A stretch of 64,000 nucleotides of DNA from Pseudomonas sp. J452 (GTDB lineage: Bacteria > Pseudomonadota > Gammaproteobacteria > Pseudomonadales > Pseudomonadaceae), in contig NZ_CP088294.1 in NCBI RefSeq assembly GCF_024666525.1, positions 4,402,001 through 4,466,000 of the forward strand, given 5' to 3'. Numbering within the stretch: position 1 is the first letter of the stretch; each line of letters opens with the position of its first letter. This document shows, piece by piece, positions 25,475 to 38,453 of the stretch. A model generated the notes under the pieces. The model saw only the letters and a list, made by a program, of their open reading frames with translations. It was not told the origin of the DNA and made no database searches. Made by a program: the position numbers and the translations under genes.

Positions 25475-26436
25475 CGTGCCTCCTGCCCAAGGAAATCCAA
25501 GGCCGTCAGGCGCAAGACCTGATCACTGGAGAACGGTGGCGTCCAACCCAGGAGCGCATGATTCTTGCCAATATCGACACTCAACGACCCACACAAACGC
25601 TGCCCCACGCTGCGCCGCCCCAGCAATACAGCGCCAGCCTGCAACCAGCCTTGTGGCACCGGCAGCAGGCGCGCAGGCCGGCGCAGAGCAGACGCCAGCT
25701 TGCGCAGCAACTCGGTGGTAGACAGTGATTCACCATCACTGACCAGGAAAACCTGGTTGCTCGCCGCCGGGTGATCCAGGCAGCACACCAGAAAATCCAC
25801 CAGGTTTGGCAAACCAACCAGGCTGCGCCGGTTATGGATCGCCCCCAGCGGTAGCGGCAGGCCCTTGTTTAACCAGCGCATCATGCTAAGGAAATTGGCC
25901 TTTACCCCCGGCCCATACACCAGAGGCGGCCGAATAATCACCACTTCCATAGCCCCCTCTGCCGCCAACTGCAGCAAAGCCTGTTCCGCTTCAAACTTGG
26001 AAACTGCGTAAGGATCGGTGGGCGCAGGGCAATCATCTGCCGTGAAACTGGCATCAGACACAGTCTGCTCGCCATTGACCTTGATCGTGCTGAGGAAAAT
26101 AAACCGCTTCACCCCCGCCTGAGCCGCAGCCTGCGCCAACTTGAGGGTGCCTTGCAGATTGACCCGGCGAAAATCCGCCAGTGGGTCATCACTGCGCTCC
26201 TGCATCACATGTACACGGGCTGCACAGTGCACAACCACGGCGATACCCTGCAACGCTGTTGGATCGATAGCGGCCGTCGCCAAATCACCCAGTATCAACC
26301 GATCAACATTGGCTGCAGTAGGAAGACTGTCAGCATCACGCAAGCCCACCACCACCCGCGCCCCTGGAACAGCCTGCAGGCGCTCGCTCAGGGCACGCCC
26401 AACAAAGCCAGTGGCTCCGGTCACCAAAATACGCAT
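25471..26436 (-). CDS. NAD-dependent epimerase/dehydratase (WbpK-like)
   Basis: A 321-residue extended SDR enzyme acting on nucleotide sugars. The N-terminal Rossmann motif is MRILVTGATGFVGRALSERL, the active-site Tyr-x-x-x-Lys is in PYAVSKFEAEQALL, and VNLQGTLKLAQAA is typical. WbpK-like proteins reduce the 4-keto sugar made by WbpM to UDP-D-FucNAc or QuiNAc for the WbpL step, and this pairing with wbpL supports that role. The ATG at 26436 is preferred to a TTG two codons upstream. The keto-sugar-making enzyme WbpM is not in the window. Confidence 0.85.
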   Translation of the reverse strand: MRILVTGATGFVGRALSERLQAVPGARVVVGLRDADSLPTAANVDRLILGDLATAAIDPTALQGIAVVVHCAARVHVMQERSDDPLADFRRVNLQGTLKLAQAAAQAGVKRFIFLSTIKVNGEQTVSDASFTADDCPAPTDPYAVSKFEAEQALLQLAAEGAMEVVIIRPPLVYGPGVKANFLSMMRWLNKGLPLPLGAIHNRRSLVGLPNLVDFLVCCLDHPAASNQVFLVSDGESLSTTELLRKLASALRRPARLLPVPQGWLQAGAVLLGRRSVGQRLCGSLSVDIGKNHALLGWTPPFSSDQVLRLTALDFLGQEAR

Positions 26437-26564
26437 GTGCAAATAGCCCCATCAGGCAACAAATAAACAAGTCGGGAGAAAACCATAACGCGGGCTGCAG
26501 CGGTAGCTACGGGAATTAGGCCAGGAAGGCGTTCACCATAGGAAACGACGCTCCAGATTGCCCC

Positions 26565-26855
26565 TTATGGAGCGGACTGGACTTCATGTCCCTTGCGCAA
26601 CGAGAGTAACTCTCGCTGCTGACGTGCAATACGTGCATGCAAGCGGCCAAGCAGCCAGAGGTTAAGCAGAAGGGAAAACACCGCACCCACGATAAAAGCC
26701 AGCGACATCAGCACCGAAACCGGCAACGCGGGAGTCAACCAGCCCAGGAATACCAGATGACTTGCCTGACGGTTCTCCAGGATAAATACCAGCACCGCCA
26801 GAGCAACCAGCAGCAATCCCAGAATCAGCAAGAAACGCTTGAAACCCGTCAGCAT
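26565..26855 (-). CDS. LapA domain (DUF1049, YciS-like) membrane protein
   Basis: A 96-residue inner-membrane protein with two membrane segments (about 8-26 and 43-68) and a short cytoplasmic coiled-coil tail (LHARIARQQRELLSLRKGHE). VFILENRQASHLVFLG is the LapA/DUF1049 signature. In E. coli its relative works with LapB in controlling LPS synthesis. It starts 24 bases after ihfB on the same strand and precedes the wbpK/wbpL-like genes. Confidence 0.88.
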   Translation of the reverse strand: MLTGFKRFLLILGLLLVALAVLVFILENRQASHLVFLGWLTPALPVSVLMSLAFIVGAVFSLLLNLWLLGRLHARIARQQRELLSLRKGHEVQSAP

Positions 26856-26879
26856 GCTCGGACTTCCCGCAAGAGAAGA

Positions 26880-27164
26880 TCACTCATCTTCGTTGACCCG
26901 ATCACGCAGCTCCTTACCCGGCTTGAAGTGCGGTACGAACTTGCCATCCAGGCGTACCGATTCACCGGTTTTCGGGTTGCGACCGACACGCGGCGCGCGA
27001 TAGTGCAGGGAAAAGCTGCCAAATCCACGGATCTCAATGCGATCCCCGGTGGCCAACGCCTGCGACATCTGCTCCAGCATGGTCTTGATCGCCAGCTCGA
27101 CATCCTTGGAGGACAGCAACCCCTGGTGGGTGACAATGCGATCGATCAACTCCGACTTGGTCAT
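26880..27164 (-). CDS. ihfB: Integration host factor subunit beta
   Basis: A 94-residue HU/IHF family DNA-bending protein, partner of IhfA. The start [15 protein letters not shown] and the beta-arm region [20 protein letters not shown] with its intercalating Pro are diagnostic. Length equals that of E. coli IhfB. It follows rpsA in the conserved cmk-rpsA-ihfB order. Confidence 0.98.
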   Translation of the reverse strand: MTKSELIDRIVTHQGLLSSKDVELAIKTMLEQMSQALATGDRIEIRGFGSFSLHYRAPRVGRNPKTGESVRLDGKFVPHFKPGKELRDRVNEDE

Positions 27165-27378
27165 GGTTTTCCCTTCTTTTTCAAGCGGCTAGATCACTAG
27201 ATAGGAAGGTTTTAGCATGCTGGTCAGCTTTTGAACAGCCTATAAAACAAGGTGTTAGCGCAATTCGTGACTCGCCGGCAGGATTCTGCGCATCCCTGCA
27301 ACTCGGCACGACAGGCGATTCAGACGAGCCGAGTCAGCCGCCCCACCTCGCGCAATTGCAGATAAAACACACAGGCAC

Positions 27379-27407
27379 AAAAAAGGGCGACCGAAGTCGC
27401 CCTTTTT
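27379..27407 (-). terminator. Terminator downstream of rpsA
   Basis: AAAAGGGCGAC and GTCGCCCTTTT form an 11-bp stem with a CGAA/TTCG tetraloop; T-runs follow on both strands. It lies 16 bases beyond the rpsA stop and separates rpsA from ihfB. Confidence 0.85.
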
Positions 27408-27422
27408 CTGATCAACCTGAAC

Positions 27423-29108
27423 TTAGTTCTGGTTCATCTGCGCGCGGATCAGATCACCAATGGTGGTCGGACCGGTGCTTTCAACTTCTTGCTTGGTACG
27501 CAGCTCTTTCATCGCGTCCTTTTCGTCTTCGACGTCTTTGGACTTGATGGACAGGCTGATTACGCGGCTCTTGCGGTCGATGCTGATGATCTTGGCTTCG
27601 ACTTCGTCGCCTTCTTTCAGCACGTTACGGGCGTCTTCAACGCGGTCACGGCTGATTTCGGAGGCTTTCAGGGTCGCTTCGATATCGTTGCCCAGATCGA
27701 TGATGGCGCCCTTGGCGTCAACTTCTTTCACGGTGCCACGAACGATGGTGCCCTTCTCGTTGATCGAGGCGTAGTTGGAGAACGGATCGTCTTCCAGCTG
27801 CTTGATGCCCAGGGAGATGCGCTCGCGCTCCGGATCAACCGAGAGGATGACAGTTTCCAGCTCGTCGCCCTTCTTGAAACGACGTACGGCTTCTTCGCCC
27901 ACTTCGTTCCAGGAGATGTCGGACAGGTGAACCAGACCGTCGATGCCGCCGTCCAGACCAATGAAGATACCGAAATCGGTGATCGACTTGATGGTGCCGG
28001 AGATCTTGTCGCCCTTGTTGAACTGGCCAGAGAAGTCTTCCCATGGGTTCGACTTGCACTGCTTGATGCCCAGGGAGATACGACGACGCTCTTCGTCGAT
28101 GTCGAGAACCTGAACTTCCACTTCGTCGCCGACGTTAACGACTTTGGACGGGTGGATGTTCTTGTTGGTCCAATCCATCTCGGACACGTGCACCAGGCCT
28201 TCAACGCCTTCTTCCAGCTCAGCGAAGCAGCCGTAGTCGGTCAGGTTGGTGACCTTGGCGGTAACACGGGTACCCTCTGGGTAACGTGCCTTGATGGCAA
28301 CCCATGGGTCTTCGCCCAGTTGCTTCAGGCCCAGGGAGACGCGGTTGCGCTCGCGATCGTACTTGAGGATCTTGACGTCGATCTCGTCGCCAACGTTGAC
28401 GATCTCGGACGGGTGCTTGATACGCTTCCAGGCCATGTCGGTGATGTGCAGCAGACCATCGACGCCGCCCAGGTCAACGAACGCACCGTAGTCGGTGAGG
28501 TTCTTGACGATACCTTTGACCTGCTGGCCTTCCTGCAGGGATTCCAGCAGAGCTTCGCGCTCGGCACTGTTTTCCGCTTCCAGGACGCTGCGACGGGAAA
28601 CGACAACGTTGTTGCGCTTCTGGTCCAGCTTGATGACCTTGAACTCGAGTTCTTTGCCTTCCAAGTGAGTGGTATCACGCACCGGACGAACATCGACCAG
28701 GGAGCCCGGCAGGAACGCACGGATGCCGTTAACGTCGACAGTGAAGCCGCCTTTAACCTTACCGTTGATAACGCCCTTGACCACTTCTTCAGCGGCGAAA
28801 GCTGCTTCCAGAACGATCCAGCACTCGGCACGCTTGGCTTTTTCGCGGGACAGCTTGGTTTCACCAAAGCCATCTTCAACCGCGTCCAGCGCTACGTGTA
28901 CTTCATCACCGACGTTGATGGCCAGTTCGCCAGCATCGTTGTAGAACTGCTCAAGCGGGATCAGGCCTTCGGATTTCAGACCAGCGTGGACAGTTACCCA
29001 GCCAGCTTGATAGTCGATATCGACGATGATCGCGGTGATGATCGCGCCAGCCTGAAGATTGAGGGTCTTTAGGCTTTCTTCAAATAGTTCTGCAAAGCTT
29101 TCGCTCAT
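27423..29108 (-). CDS. rpsA: 30S ribosomal protein S1
   Basis: A 561-residue protein of six S1 RNA-binding repeats, which helps mRNAs bind the 30S subunit. The N-terminus [19 protein letters not shown] and repeated motifs such as [32 protein letters not shown] and [13 protein letters not shown] show the repeat series. Length is as in other gammaproteobacteria. A 141-base leader separates it from cmk; in related bacteria S1 represses its own translation through such a leader. Confidence 0.98.
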   Translation of the reverse strand: MSESFAELFEESLKTLNLQAGAIITAIIVDIDYQAGWVTVHAGLKSEGLIPLEQFYNDAGELAINVGDEVHVALDAVEDGFGETKLSREKAKRAECWIVLEAAFAAEEVVKGVINGKVKGGFTVDVNGIRAFLPGSLVDVRPVRDTTHLEGKELEFKVIKLDQKRNNVVVSRRSVLEAENSAEREALLESLQEGQQVKGIVKNLTDYGAFVDLGGVDGLLHITDMAWKRIKHPSEIVNVGDEIDVKILKYDRERNRVSLGLKQLGEDPWVAIKARYPEGTRVTAKVTNLTDYGCFAELEEGVEGLVHVSEMDWTNKNIHPSKVVNVGDEVEVQVLDIDEERRRISLGIKQCKSNPWEDFSGQFNKGDKISGTIKSITDFGIFIGLDGGIDGLVHLSDISWNEVGEEAVRRFKKGDELETVILSVDPERERISLGIKQLEDDPFSNYASINEKGTIVRGTVKEVDAKGAIIDLGNDIEATLKASEISRDRVEDARNVLKEGDEVEAKIISIDRKSRVISLSIKSKDVEDEKDAMKELRTKQEVESTGPTTIGDLIRAQMNQN

Positions 29109-29249
29109 GTTGATTCCTGTTGATCAAGGGCAGGGAATCTGCCCAAACCACACTCCAGACAATGTGGGTTCGTGATGTAAAAAGAGGCTTGCAGGACGTT
29201 GACTGGTCTCCTGCATGCCTCCTTGTCGACCGCGAAGTGCGGTCTTTTA

Positions 29250-29915
29250 CTACCCGGCGAGATCGCGGCTGGCGACCTCGCTGAGAATTCTTTCCATGAC
29301 TTGTTCGATGGACAGCTCGGTGGAATCCAGCTGGATGGCATCGGGTGCCGGCTTCAGCGGAGCCACTGCGCGCTGCATGTCGCGCTCATCGCGCGCACGA
29401 ATCTCGTCTAGGAGACTCGGCAGGCTAACACCTTCGACCTTGCCTTTCAACTGCAGATAGCGGCGACGGGCGCGCTCCTCGGCACTGGCGGTCAGGTAAA
29501 CCTTCAGCGGCGCCTCGGGGAACACCACGGTGCCCATGTCACGGCCATCGGCCACCAGGCCCGGCGCCTCGCGGAAAGCGCGCTGACGCTGCAGCAAGGC
29601 TTCGCGCACCGCCGGCAGGGAAGCGACCATGGAAGCACCGGCGCCCACCTGTTCGTTGCGGATATCGTCGGTGACTTCGTCGCCTTCGAGAATAATGCGC
29701 TTGCCGATGAACTGTACGTCCAGATGGGCGGCCAGGGTTTTCAGCGCTTCCTCGTTGGTCAGGTCGATGCCGTGATTGCCCGCGGCAAAGGCCAGCAGGC
29801 GATACAGGGCACCGGAGTCCAGCAGGTTCCAGCCCAGCTTGGCGGCCAGCAGACCGGCAATGGTGCCTTTGCCCGAGCCGCTCGGCCCGTCGATGGTAAT
29901 GACGACAGCAGTCAT
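29250..29915 (-). CDS. cmk: Cytidylate kinase
   Basis: A 221-residue nucleoside monophosphate kinase that phosphorylates CMP and dCMP with ATP. The P-loop is [19 protein letters not shown], the CMP-binding insert follows, and [20 protein letters not shown] and [19 protein letters not shown] are Cmk motifs. Its ATG overlaps the aroA stop by four bases, so it is coupled to the aromatic pathway genes upstream; rpsA follows. Confidence 0.97.
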   Translation of the reverse strand: MTAVVITIDGPSGSGKGTIAGLLAAKLGWNLLDSGALYRLLAFAAGNHGIDLTNEEALKTLAAHLDVQFIGKRIILEGDEVTDDIRNEQVGAGASMVASLPAVREALLQRQRAFREAPGLVADGRDMGTVVFPEAPLKVYLTASAEERARRRYLQLKGKVEGVSLPSLLDEIRARDERDMQRAVAPLKPAPDAIQLDSTELSIEQVMERILSEVASRDLAG

Positions 29916-32155
29916 GCCTGCTTCTCCTCGGCAACGCGGATACCGGTCTGCGCAGCCAGGCCGAGGAAATTGGGGAAGGAGGTCGCGACGTTGGCGCAGT
30001 CGTGAATGCGGATCGGCGCCGTGGCGCGCAGCGAGGCGACACTGAAGGACATGGCGATACGGTGATCACCGTGACTCCACACCTCTCCCCCGCCGATCAG
30101 GCCACCTTCGATGATGATGCCGTCCGGGGTCGGCTCGGCCTTCACACCCAGGGCGATCAGACCGTCGGCCATGACCTGGATACGGTCGGACTCCTTGACC
30201 CGCAGCTCCTCGGCGCCGCGCAGCACGGTGCGCCCTTCGGCGCAGGCGGCGGCGACGAACAGCACCGGGAACTCGTCGATGGCCAGCGGTACTAGGTCTT
30301 CCGGGATATCGATGCCCTTGAGCTTGGCCGCACGCACACGGATATCGGCCACCGGCTCGCCACCCACTTCGCGCTGGTTTTCCAGAGTCAGGTCGGCGCC
30401 CATCAGCTTGAGGATATCGATCACCCCGGTGCGGGTCGGGTTGATGCCGACGTGCTCCAGCACCAGCTCGGAACCTTCGGCGATGCTCGCCGCCACCAGG
30501 AAGAAGGCCGCGGAGGAGATATCCGCCGGCACCTCGATATGGGTGGCAGTGAGCTTGTGCCCGGACTCGACCCTGGCGACGTTGCCGTCGACCGCCACCG
30601 GATAGCCGAAGCCACGCAGCATACGCTCGGTATGGTCGCGAGTCGGTGCCGGCTCGGTCACCGCGGTCTCGCCCGCGGCATACAGGCCGGCCAGCAGCAG
30701 GCAGGACTTGACCTGGGCGCTGGCCATCGGCATTTCGTAGCTCATGCCGGTCAGGCGCTGGCCGCCTTTGATCTGCATCGGCGGACGGCCTTCGGCGGCC
30801 GTCTCGATCACCGCGCCCATCTCGCGCAGCGGCTTGGCCACGCGATTCATCGGGCGTTTGGACAGCGAAGCGTCGCCGGTCAACACGGTATCGAACGGCT
30901 GTGCAGCCAGCAGGCCGGACAGCAAGCGCATCGAGGTGCCCGAGTTGCCCAGGTACAGCGGGCCGGGTGGCGGCTTGAGGCCATGCAGGCCAACGCCATG
31001 CACGGTCACCTTGCCATGGTGCGGGCCTTCGATGACCACACCCATGTCACGGAATGCCTGCAGGGTCGCCAGGGCGTCTTCACCCTCGAGGAAACCTTCC
31101 ACTTCGGTGGTGCCTTCGGCCAGCGAGCCGAGCATGATCGAGCGGTGCGAGATGGACTTGTCGCCCGGTACGCGGATGCGACCGGAGAGGGAGCCACCGG
31201 GATTGGCGAGGTAGATCAGGTCATTCGAGTGCATGGCGTCCACATAGGCCCTGCGGGCCAGGATTTTGCTGAAATGCTCGCGGGCAAAGCGGGCGCGGGT
31301 GAACACGCCCAGCAACTGATGCCCGTCCCCTGCGTCAACCGCGCCGCGCAAGGCGTCGAGGTCGTCGCGAAATGCGTCCAGCGTGCGCAGCACCGCCTCG
31401 CGATTGGCGAGGAAGATGTCGTGCCACATCACCGGATCACTGCCGGCGATCCGCGTGAAATCGCGGAAACCGCCAGCGGCGTAACGAAAAATCTCCAGGT
31501 TCTCGCTGCGCTTGGCCAGCGAGTCGACCAGGGTAAAAGCCAGCAGGTGCGGCAGATGACTGGTAGCAGCCAGCACCTGATCGTGGTGTTCCACGTCCAT
31601 ATGCTCGACATCCGCACCCAGCTCGCGCCACAGCCCGTCGACCAGCGCCAGCGCAGCAGCATCGGTCGAGTTCTGCGGCGTCAGAATCACCTTGTGACGA
31701 CGGAACAGCTGGGCATTAGAGGCTTCCACCCCGCTCTGCTCGGAGCCAGCAATCGGGTGACCGGGCACGAAGCGCGGGTTGTCGCCAGCAAAGGCCAGAC
31801 GCGCCGCGCGCACCACATTGCCCTTGGCGCTGCCGACATCGGTGAGCACTGCATCGCCCAGATCGAGCGTGGCCAGCTTCGCCAGCAGCTTCTCCATGGC
31901 CAGGATAGGCACCGCCAGCTGGATCACCGCAGCCCCCTGACAGGCGGCCGCCAACTCGGTTTCGCAGCGATCGACCACGCCCAGCTCGACCGCCAGGCGA
32001 CGCGACTCGGCATCCAGATCGACCCCGACCACCTCAGTGAACAGGCCTTTCTCGCGAATGCCCTTGGCAAAGGAGCCGCCGATCAGGCCCAAGCCGACCA
32101 CCACCAGGCGCCCGAGCTTGCCAGTTACAGATGGCACCGGCATGACATCAACCAC
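29912..32155 (-). CDS. aroA: Bifunctional prephenate/arogenate dehydrogenase - EPSP synthase fusion
   Basis: A 747-residue fusion. Residues about 13-300 are a TyrA domain ([18 protein letters not shown] nucleotide site; [17 protein letters not shown]) that oxidatively decarboxylates prephenate or arogenate toward tyrosine. Residues about 310-745 are AroA, which joins shikimate 3-phosphate and PEP ([46 protein letters not shown]). This TyrA-AroA fusion is known in pseudomonads. It starts from GTG at 32155, inside hisC; an ATG at 32143 is a reasonable alternative. Neither has a strong ribosome site, so translation is probably coupled. Confidence 0.96.
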   Translation of the reverse strand: MVDVMPVPSVTGKLGRLVVVGLGLIGGSFAKGIREKGLFTEVVGVDLDAESRRLAVELGVVDRCETELAAACQGAAVIQLAVPILAMEKLLAKLATLDLGDAVLTDVGSAKGNVVRAARLAFAGDNPRFVPGHPIAGSEQSGVEASNAQLFRRHKVILTPQNSTDAAALALVDGLWRELGADVEHMDVEHHDQVLAATSHLPHLLAFTLVDSLAKRSENLEIFRYAAGGFRDFTRIAGSDPVMWHDIFLANREAVLRTLDAFRDDLDALRGAVDAGDGHQLLGVFTRARFAREHFSKILARRAYVDAMHSNDLIYLANPGGSLSGRIRVPGDKSISHRSIMLGSLAEGTTEVEGFLEGEDALATLQAFRDMGVVIEGPHHGKVTVHGVGLHGLKPPPGPLYLGNSGTSMRLLSGLLAAQPFDTVLTGDASLSKRPMNRVAKPLREMGAVIETAAEGRPPMQIKGGQRLTGMSYEMPMASAQVKSCLLLAGLYAAGETAVTEPAPTRDHTERMLRGFGYPVAVDGNVARVESGHKLTATHIEVPADISSAAFFLVAASIAEGSELVLEHVGINPTRTGVIDILKLMGADLTLENQREVGGEPVADIRVRAAKLKGIDIPEDLVPLAIDEFPVLFVAAACAEGRTVLRGAEELRVKESDRIQVMADGLIALGVKAEPTPDGIIIEGGLIGGGEVWSHGDHRIAMSFSVASLRATAPIRIHDCANVATSFPNFLGLAAQTGIRVAEEKQA

Positions 32156-33260
32156 GCGCGAGCACCTGCCCCAGCACGTCGAGGAAACGGGCGTTTTCCG
32201 CCTGAGTACCGATGGACACGCGCAGGAAGGTCGGCATGCCGTAGCCGGCCACCGGACGCACGATCACACCCTCCTGCAACAGCGCCTGATTGATCGGCCC
32301 AGCATCGCGGGCGAAGTCGACGGCGATGAAATTGCCCTTGGAGGGAATCCAGCTCAGCCCCAGCGCAGCGAAACCCGCTTCCAGCTGAGCCATGCCGGCA
32401 TCGTTGACCCGGCGGCTCTCGGCCAGGTAGTCGGCGTCATCCAGGGCGGCGCAGGCAGCGCTCAGAGCCAGGCTGTTGACGTTGAACGGCTGGCGCACGC
32501 GGTTCAGCACATCGGCGACCTGCGGCGAGGACAGTGCATAGCCGACTCGCAACGAGGCTAAGCCATAGGCCTTGGAGAAGGTGCGCGAGACGATCAGGTT
32601 GGGGTAGCGCGCCAGGTAGTCGAGACCATCCGGCAGCTCGTCGCCCTCGGCATATTCGATGTAGGCCTCGTCAAGCACCACCAGCACGTCCTGCGGTACG
32701 CGGGCGAGGAATGATTCCAGCGCATCCGGGCCGAACCAGGTGCCAGTCGGGTTGTTCGGGTTGGCGATGAATACCACGCGGGTGTTGCCGTCGATGGCCG
32801 CCAGCATGGCTTGCAGATCGTGACCATGATCCTTGGCCGGCACCGCCTTGCCCTGCGCACCGACCGCCTGGGTGGCGATCGGGTACACGGCGAAGGCGTA
32901 CTGGCTGAACACTGCGTTCAGCCCCGGCGCCAGCCAGGCACGGGCGACCAGATCGAGGATGTCGTTGGAGCCGTTGCCAAGGGTCACCTGGGCCACACTC
33001 ACACCGCAGCGCGCCGCCAGCCTGGACTTCAGCTCGAAACCGTTGCCGTCGGGGTAGCGGGTCAGCTCGGCCAGCTCGGCACGAATCGCCTCTAGCGCCT
33101 TCGGCGACGGCCCCAGCGGGTTCTCGTTGCTGGCCAGCTTGACGATGCCGGCCGGGTCGAGGTTCAGCTCACGGGCCAGCTCGTCGACCGGTTTACCCGG
33201 CACGTAGGGCGAGAGTTTCTGCACGCCCGGTACGGCGCGGGCGAGGAAATCGCAACTCAT
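32148..33260 (-). CDS. hisC: Histidinol-phosphate / aromatic aminotransferase
   Basis: A 370-residue class I/II PLP aminotransferase of the HisC2 type. Motifs: IVKLASNENPLGPSPKAL, FIANPNNPTGTWF, VVLDEAYIEYAEGD and the PLP Lys in IVSRTFSKAYGLASLRVGYA. Located between pheA and tyrA-aroA, it probably acts mainly on phenylpyruvate, hydroxyphenylpyruvate or prephenate, with histidinol phosphate as a second substrate. The ATG at 33260 is preceded by GAGG. Its 3' end overlaps the fusion gene by eight bases. Confidence 0.94.
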   Translation of the reverse strand: MSCDFLARAVPGVQKLSPYVPGKPVDELARELNLDPAGIVKLASNENPLGPSPKALEAIRAELAELTRYPDGNGFELKSRLAARCGVSVAQVTLGNGSNDILDLVARAWLAPGLNAVFSQYAFAVYPIATQAVGAQGKAVPAKDHGHDLQAMLAAIDGNTRVVFIANPNNPTGTWFGPDALESFLARVPQDVLVVLDEAYIEYAEGDELPDGLDYLARYPNLIVSRTFSKAYGLASLRVGYALSSPQVADVLNRVRQPFNVNSLALSAACAALDDADYLAESRRVNDAGMAQLEAGFAALGLSWIPSKGNFIAVDFARDAGPINQALLQEGVIVRPVAGYGMPTFLRVSIGTQAENARFLDVLGQVLARG

Positions 33261-33279
33261 AAAAAAGCCTCAAGCTTTT

Positions 33280-33324
33280 AGCCTCAAGCAGCAAGTCGAG
33301 CCAAGCACGGTGCTGCTTGAGGCT
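33280..33324. repeat. 14-bp perfect inverted repeat between pheA and hisC
   Basis: AGCCTCAAGCAGCA (33280-33293) and TGCTGCTTGAGGCT (33311-33324) are exact reverse complements around a 17-base loop. Partial extra copies of the same word (GCCTCAAGC at 33268 and GCGGCTTGCCGC at 33333) are nearby. This kind of AAGCCTCAAGC-based repeat is seen between genes in pseudomonads. It may modulate readthrough in the aromatic operon. Confidence 0.75.
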
Positions 33325-33349
33325 TACGACGTGCGGCTTGCCGCTGTTT

Positions 33350-34447
33350 TTAAAGTACCGCTTTCGGGTAGGAACCCAGCACCTTGAGCGCCACGGCTTC
33401 CTGATTAATCTTCTCCAGGACGTCCTTGATCAGCGGGTCCTGGTGGTGACCGACGAAGTCGATGAAGAACACGTAGGTCCACTTGCCGCTACGCGACGGG
33501 CGGGTCTCGATGCGGGTCAGGTCGATGCCGTTGTTGTGGAACGGCACCAGCAGCTCGTGCAGTGTGCCCGGCTTGTTGCGCATGGAAACGATCACCGAGG
33601 TCTTGTCGTCGCCGGTCGGCGGTACTTCCTGACTGCCGATGATGAGGAAGCGCGTGGAGTTGTCCGGGCGGTCCTCGATCTTCTCGGCCAGCTTGCTCAA
33701 GCCATACAGGCTCGCCGCCATATCGCCGGCGATGGCCGCCGAATTCCACTCGCTTTTTACCCGTTTGGCCGCTTCGGCGTTGCTGGAAACCGCCACGCGC
33801 TCGACATTCGGGTAGTGCGCGTCGAGCCACTTGCGGCACTGAGCCAGGGACTGGGCGTGCGAATAGATGCGGGTGATCTTGTCGGTCTTGGTGGTTTCAC
33901 CGACCAGCAGGTGGTGGTGGATACGCAACTCCACCTCACCGCAGATGACCATGTCGTGTTCGAGGAAGCTGTCGAGGGTGTGGTTGACCGCACCCTCGGT
34001 GGAGTTCTCCACCGGCACCACGCCGAAGTTGACCGCACCGGCGGCCACTTCGCGGAACACTTCGTCGATTGCTGCCATCGGCTGACTGATCACCGCGTGA
34101 CCGAAATGCTTGAGCGCCGCGGCCTGGGAGAAGGTGCCTTCCGGACCGAGGTAGGCGATCTTCAGCGGCTGCTCGAGGGCCAGGCAGGAGGACATGATTT
34201 CGCGGAACAGCCGCGCCACTTCCTCGTTGTCCAGCGGCCCCTTGTTCAGCTCCATGATGTGCTTGAGCACCCAGGCCTCACGCTCGGGGCGGTAGAACAC
34301 CGGCGCTTCGCCGGCCGGCAGCGAGAGCATCTTCACCCGCGCCACTTCCTGGGCACAGCGCGCGCGATCACTGATCAGCTCGAGAATCTTCTCATCGAGG
34401 CTGTCGATGCGCACGCGCAGCGCCTTGAGCTGATCAACGTCGCTCAT
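33350..34447 (-). CDS. pheA: Chorismate mutase / prephenate dehydratase (P-protein)
   Basis: A 365-residue bifunctional enzyme for phenylalanine synthesis. Residues about 5-90 are an AroQ chorismate mutase (LKALRVRIDSLDEKILELIS). Residues about 95-270 are prephenate dehydratase (IAYLGPEGTFSQAAALKHFG; VPVENSTEGAVNHTLDSF; TRFLIIG). Residues about 280-360 are a regulatory ACT domain (MRNKPGTLHELLVPFHNNGI and IETRPSRSGKWTYVFF) that binds Phe. The start shares one base with the serC stop (TGATG). Confidence 0.97.
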   Translation of the reverse strand: MSDVDQLKALRVRIDSLDEKILELISDRARCAQEVARVKMLSLPAGEAPVFYRPEREAWVLKHIMELNKGPLDNEEVARLFREIMSSCLALEQPLKIAYLGPEGTFSQAAALKHFGHAVISQPMAAIDEVFREVAAGAVNFGVVPVENSTEGAVNHTLDSFLEHDMVICGEVELRIHHHLLVGETTKTDKITRIYSHAQSLAQCRKWLDAHYPNVERVAVSSNAEAAKRVKSEWNSAAIAGDMAASLYGLSKLAEKIEDRPDNSTRFLIIGSQEVPPTGDDKTSVIVSMRNKPGTLHELLVPFHNNGIDLTRIETRPSRSGKWTYVFFIDFVGHHQDPLIKDVLEKINQEAVALKVLGSYPKAVL

Positions 34448-35532
34448 CAGGCGTGCTCCTTCTCGAACTCCGCCATGTAGGCCACCAGGGCCTCGACGGC
34501 GTCCAGGCCGGTAGCGTTATAGATGGAGGCACGCATGCCGCCCACCGAACGGTGACCTTTCAGGTTGAGCAGGCCACGAGCATCGGCGCCGGCCAGGAAG
34601 GCCTTATCCAGCTTCTCGTCGGCCAGGCGGAACGGCACGTTCATCCAGGAACGGGCATTCTTGGCGATCGGGTTGCTGTAGAAGTCGCTGGCGTCAATGG
34701 CCTTGTACAGCAGGTCCTTCTTCGCCTTGTTGCGCTGCTCCATCGCCGCCACGCCGCCCTGCTCCTTGAGCCACTCGAAGACCAGGCCGGAGAGGTACCA
34801 GGAATAGGTGGCAGGGGTGTTGTACATGGAGCCGTTGTCGGCCGCGACCTTGTAGTTGAGCATGGTCGGGCAGAAGCTGCGGGCACGGCCGAGCAGGTCT
34901 TCACGGACGATGGTCACTACCAGACCACTGGGGCCGATGTTCTTCTGCGCGCCGGCGTAGATCAGGCCGAACTTGGACACGTCGATCTCGCGCGAGAGGA
35001 TGTCCGAAGACATGTCCACCACCAGCGGCGTATCGCCCACTTCCGGCACCCAGTCGAACTGCAGACCACCAATGGTCTCGTTGCTGGCGTAGTGCACATA
35101 GGCGGCGTCTTTCGACAGCTGCCACTCGTTCTGCCCGGGAATGGCGAAGTAGTCGTAGGCCTTGGCGCTGGCGGCGACATTGACGTTACCGTAGCGACTG
35201 GCTTCCTCGATGCTCTTCTTCGACCAGATACCGGTGTCGATGTAGTCGGCGACGCCATCTTCCGGCAGCAGGTTGAGGGCGATCTCGGCGAACTGCTGGC
35301 TGGCGCCGCCCTGCAGGAACAGCACCTTGTAGTCCGACGGGATGGCCAGCAGGTCACGCAGGTCCTGCTCGGCCTTCTCGGCGATGGCCACATACTCGTC
35401 GCTGCGATGGCTCATCTCCATCACGGAGACGCCCAGCCCCTGCCAGTCGAGCATCTCGGCCTGGGCACGTTGCAATACAGCGGTTGGCAGCGCGGCCGGG
35501 CCGGCGCAGAAGTTATGGGCTCGCTTGCTCAC
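34447..35532 (-). CDS. serC: Phosphoserine aminotransferase
   Basis: A 361-residue class V PLP aminotransferase making 3-phosphoserine (and acting in pyridoxine synthesis). The N-terminus SKRAHNFCAGPAALPTAVLQ fixes the start as GTG at 35532, since the 11 codons further upstream run into gyrA. The PLP Lys is in LIYAGAQKNIGPSGLVV, and HRSVGGMRASIYN is a C-terminal family motif. It starts 7 bases after gyrA. Confidence 0.97.
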   Translation of the reverse strand: MSKRAHNFCAGPAALPTAVLQRAQAEMLDWQGLGVSVMEMSHRSDEYVAIAEKAEQDLRDLLAIPSDYKVLFLQGGASQQFAEIALNLLPEDGVADYIDTGIWSKKSIEEASRYGNVNVAASAKAYDYFAIPGQNEWQLSKDAAYVHYASNETIGGLQFDWVPEVGDTPLVVDMSSDILSREIDVSKFGLIYAGAQKNIGPSGLVVTIVREDLLGRARSFCPTMLNYKVAADNGSMYNTPATYSWYLSGLVFEWLKEQGGVAAMEQRNKAKKDLLYKAIDASDFYSNPIAKNARSWMNVPFRLADEKLDKAFLAGADARGLLNLKGHRSVGGMRASIYNATGLDAVEALVAYMAEFEKEHA

Positions 35533-35539
35533 GTCACTC

Positions 35540-38332
<2,793 letters not shown>

Positions 38333-38453
38333 GAGAAGCCTGGTTCCTTTTTCTGGTGAAACCCCGTCACACCCATCCTGGGCGGGACCGGAGTCCGCCG
38401 TTGTCACTCTTGTTCAGCAGCGACTCACGGCAAATCAACGAGTTAAGCTAACA

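Noticed and set aside
27489..29072. 527-codon frame on the plus strand over rpsA
   Set aside because: A mirror frame of a highly expressed, codon-biased gene; rpsA has six clear S1 repeats.
30452..32293. 613-codon frame on the plus strand over tyrA-aroA
   Set aside because: Antisense shadow; composition rich in Gln, Gly, Arg and His as expected of mirror frames in high-GC DNA.
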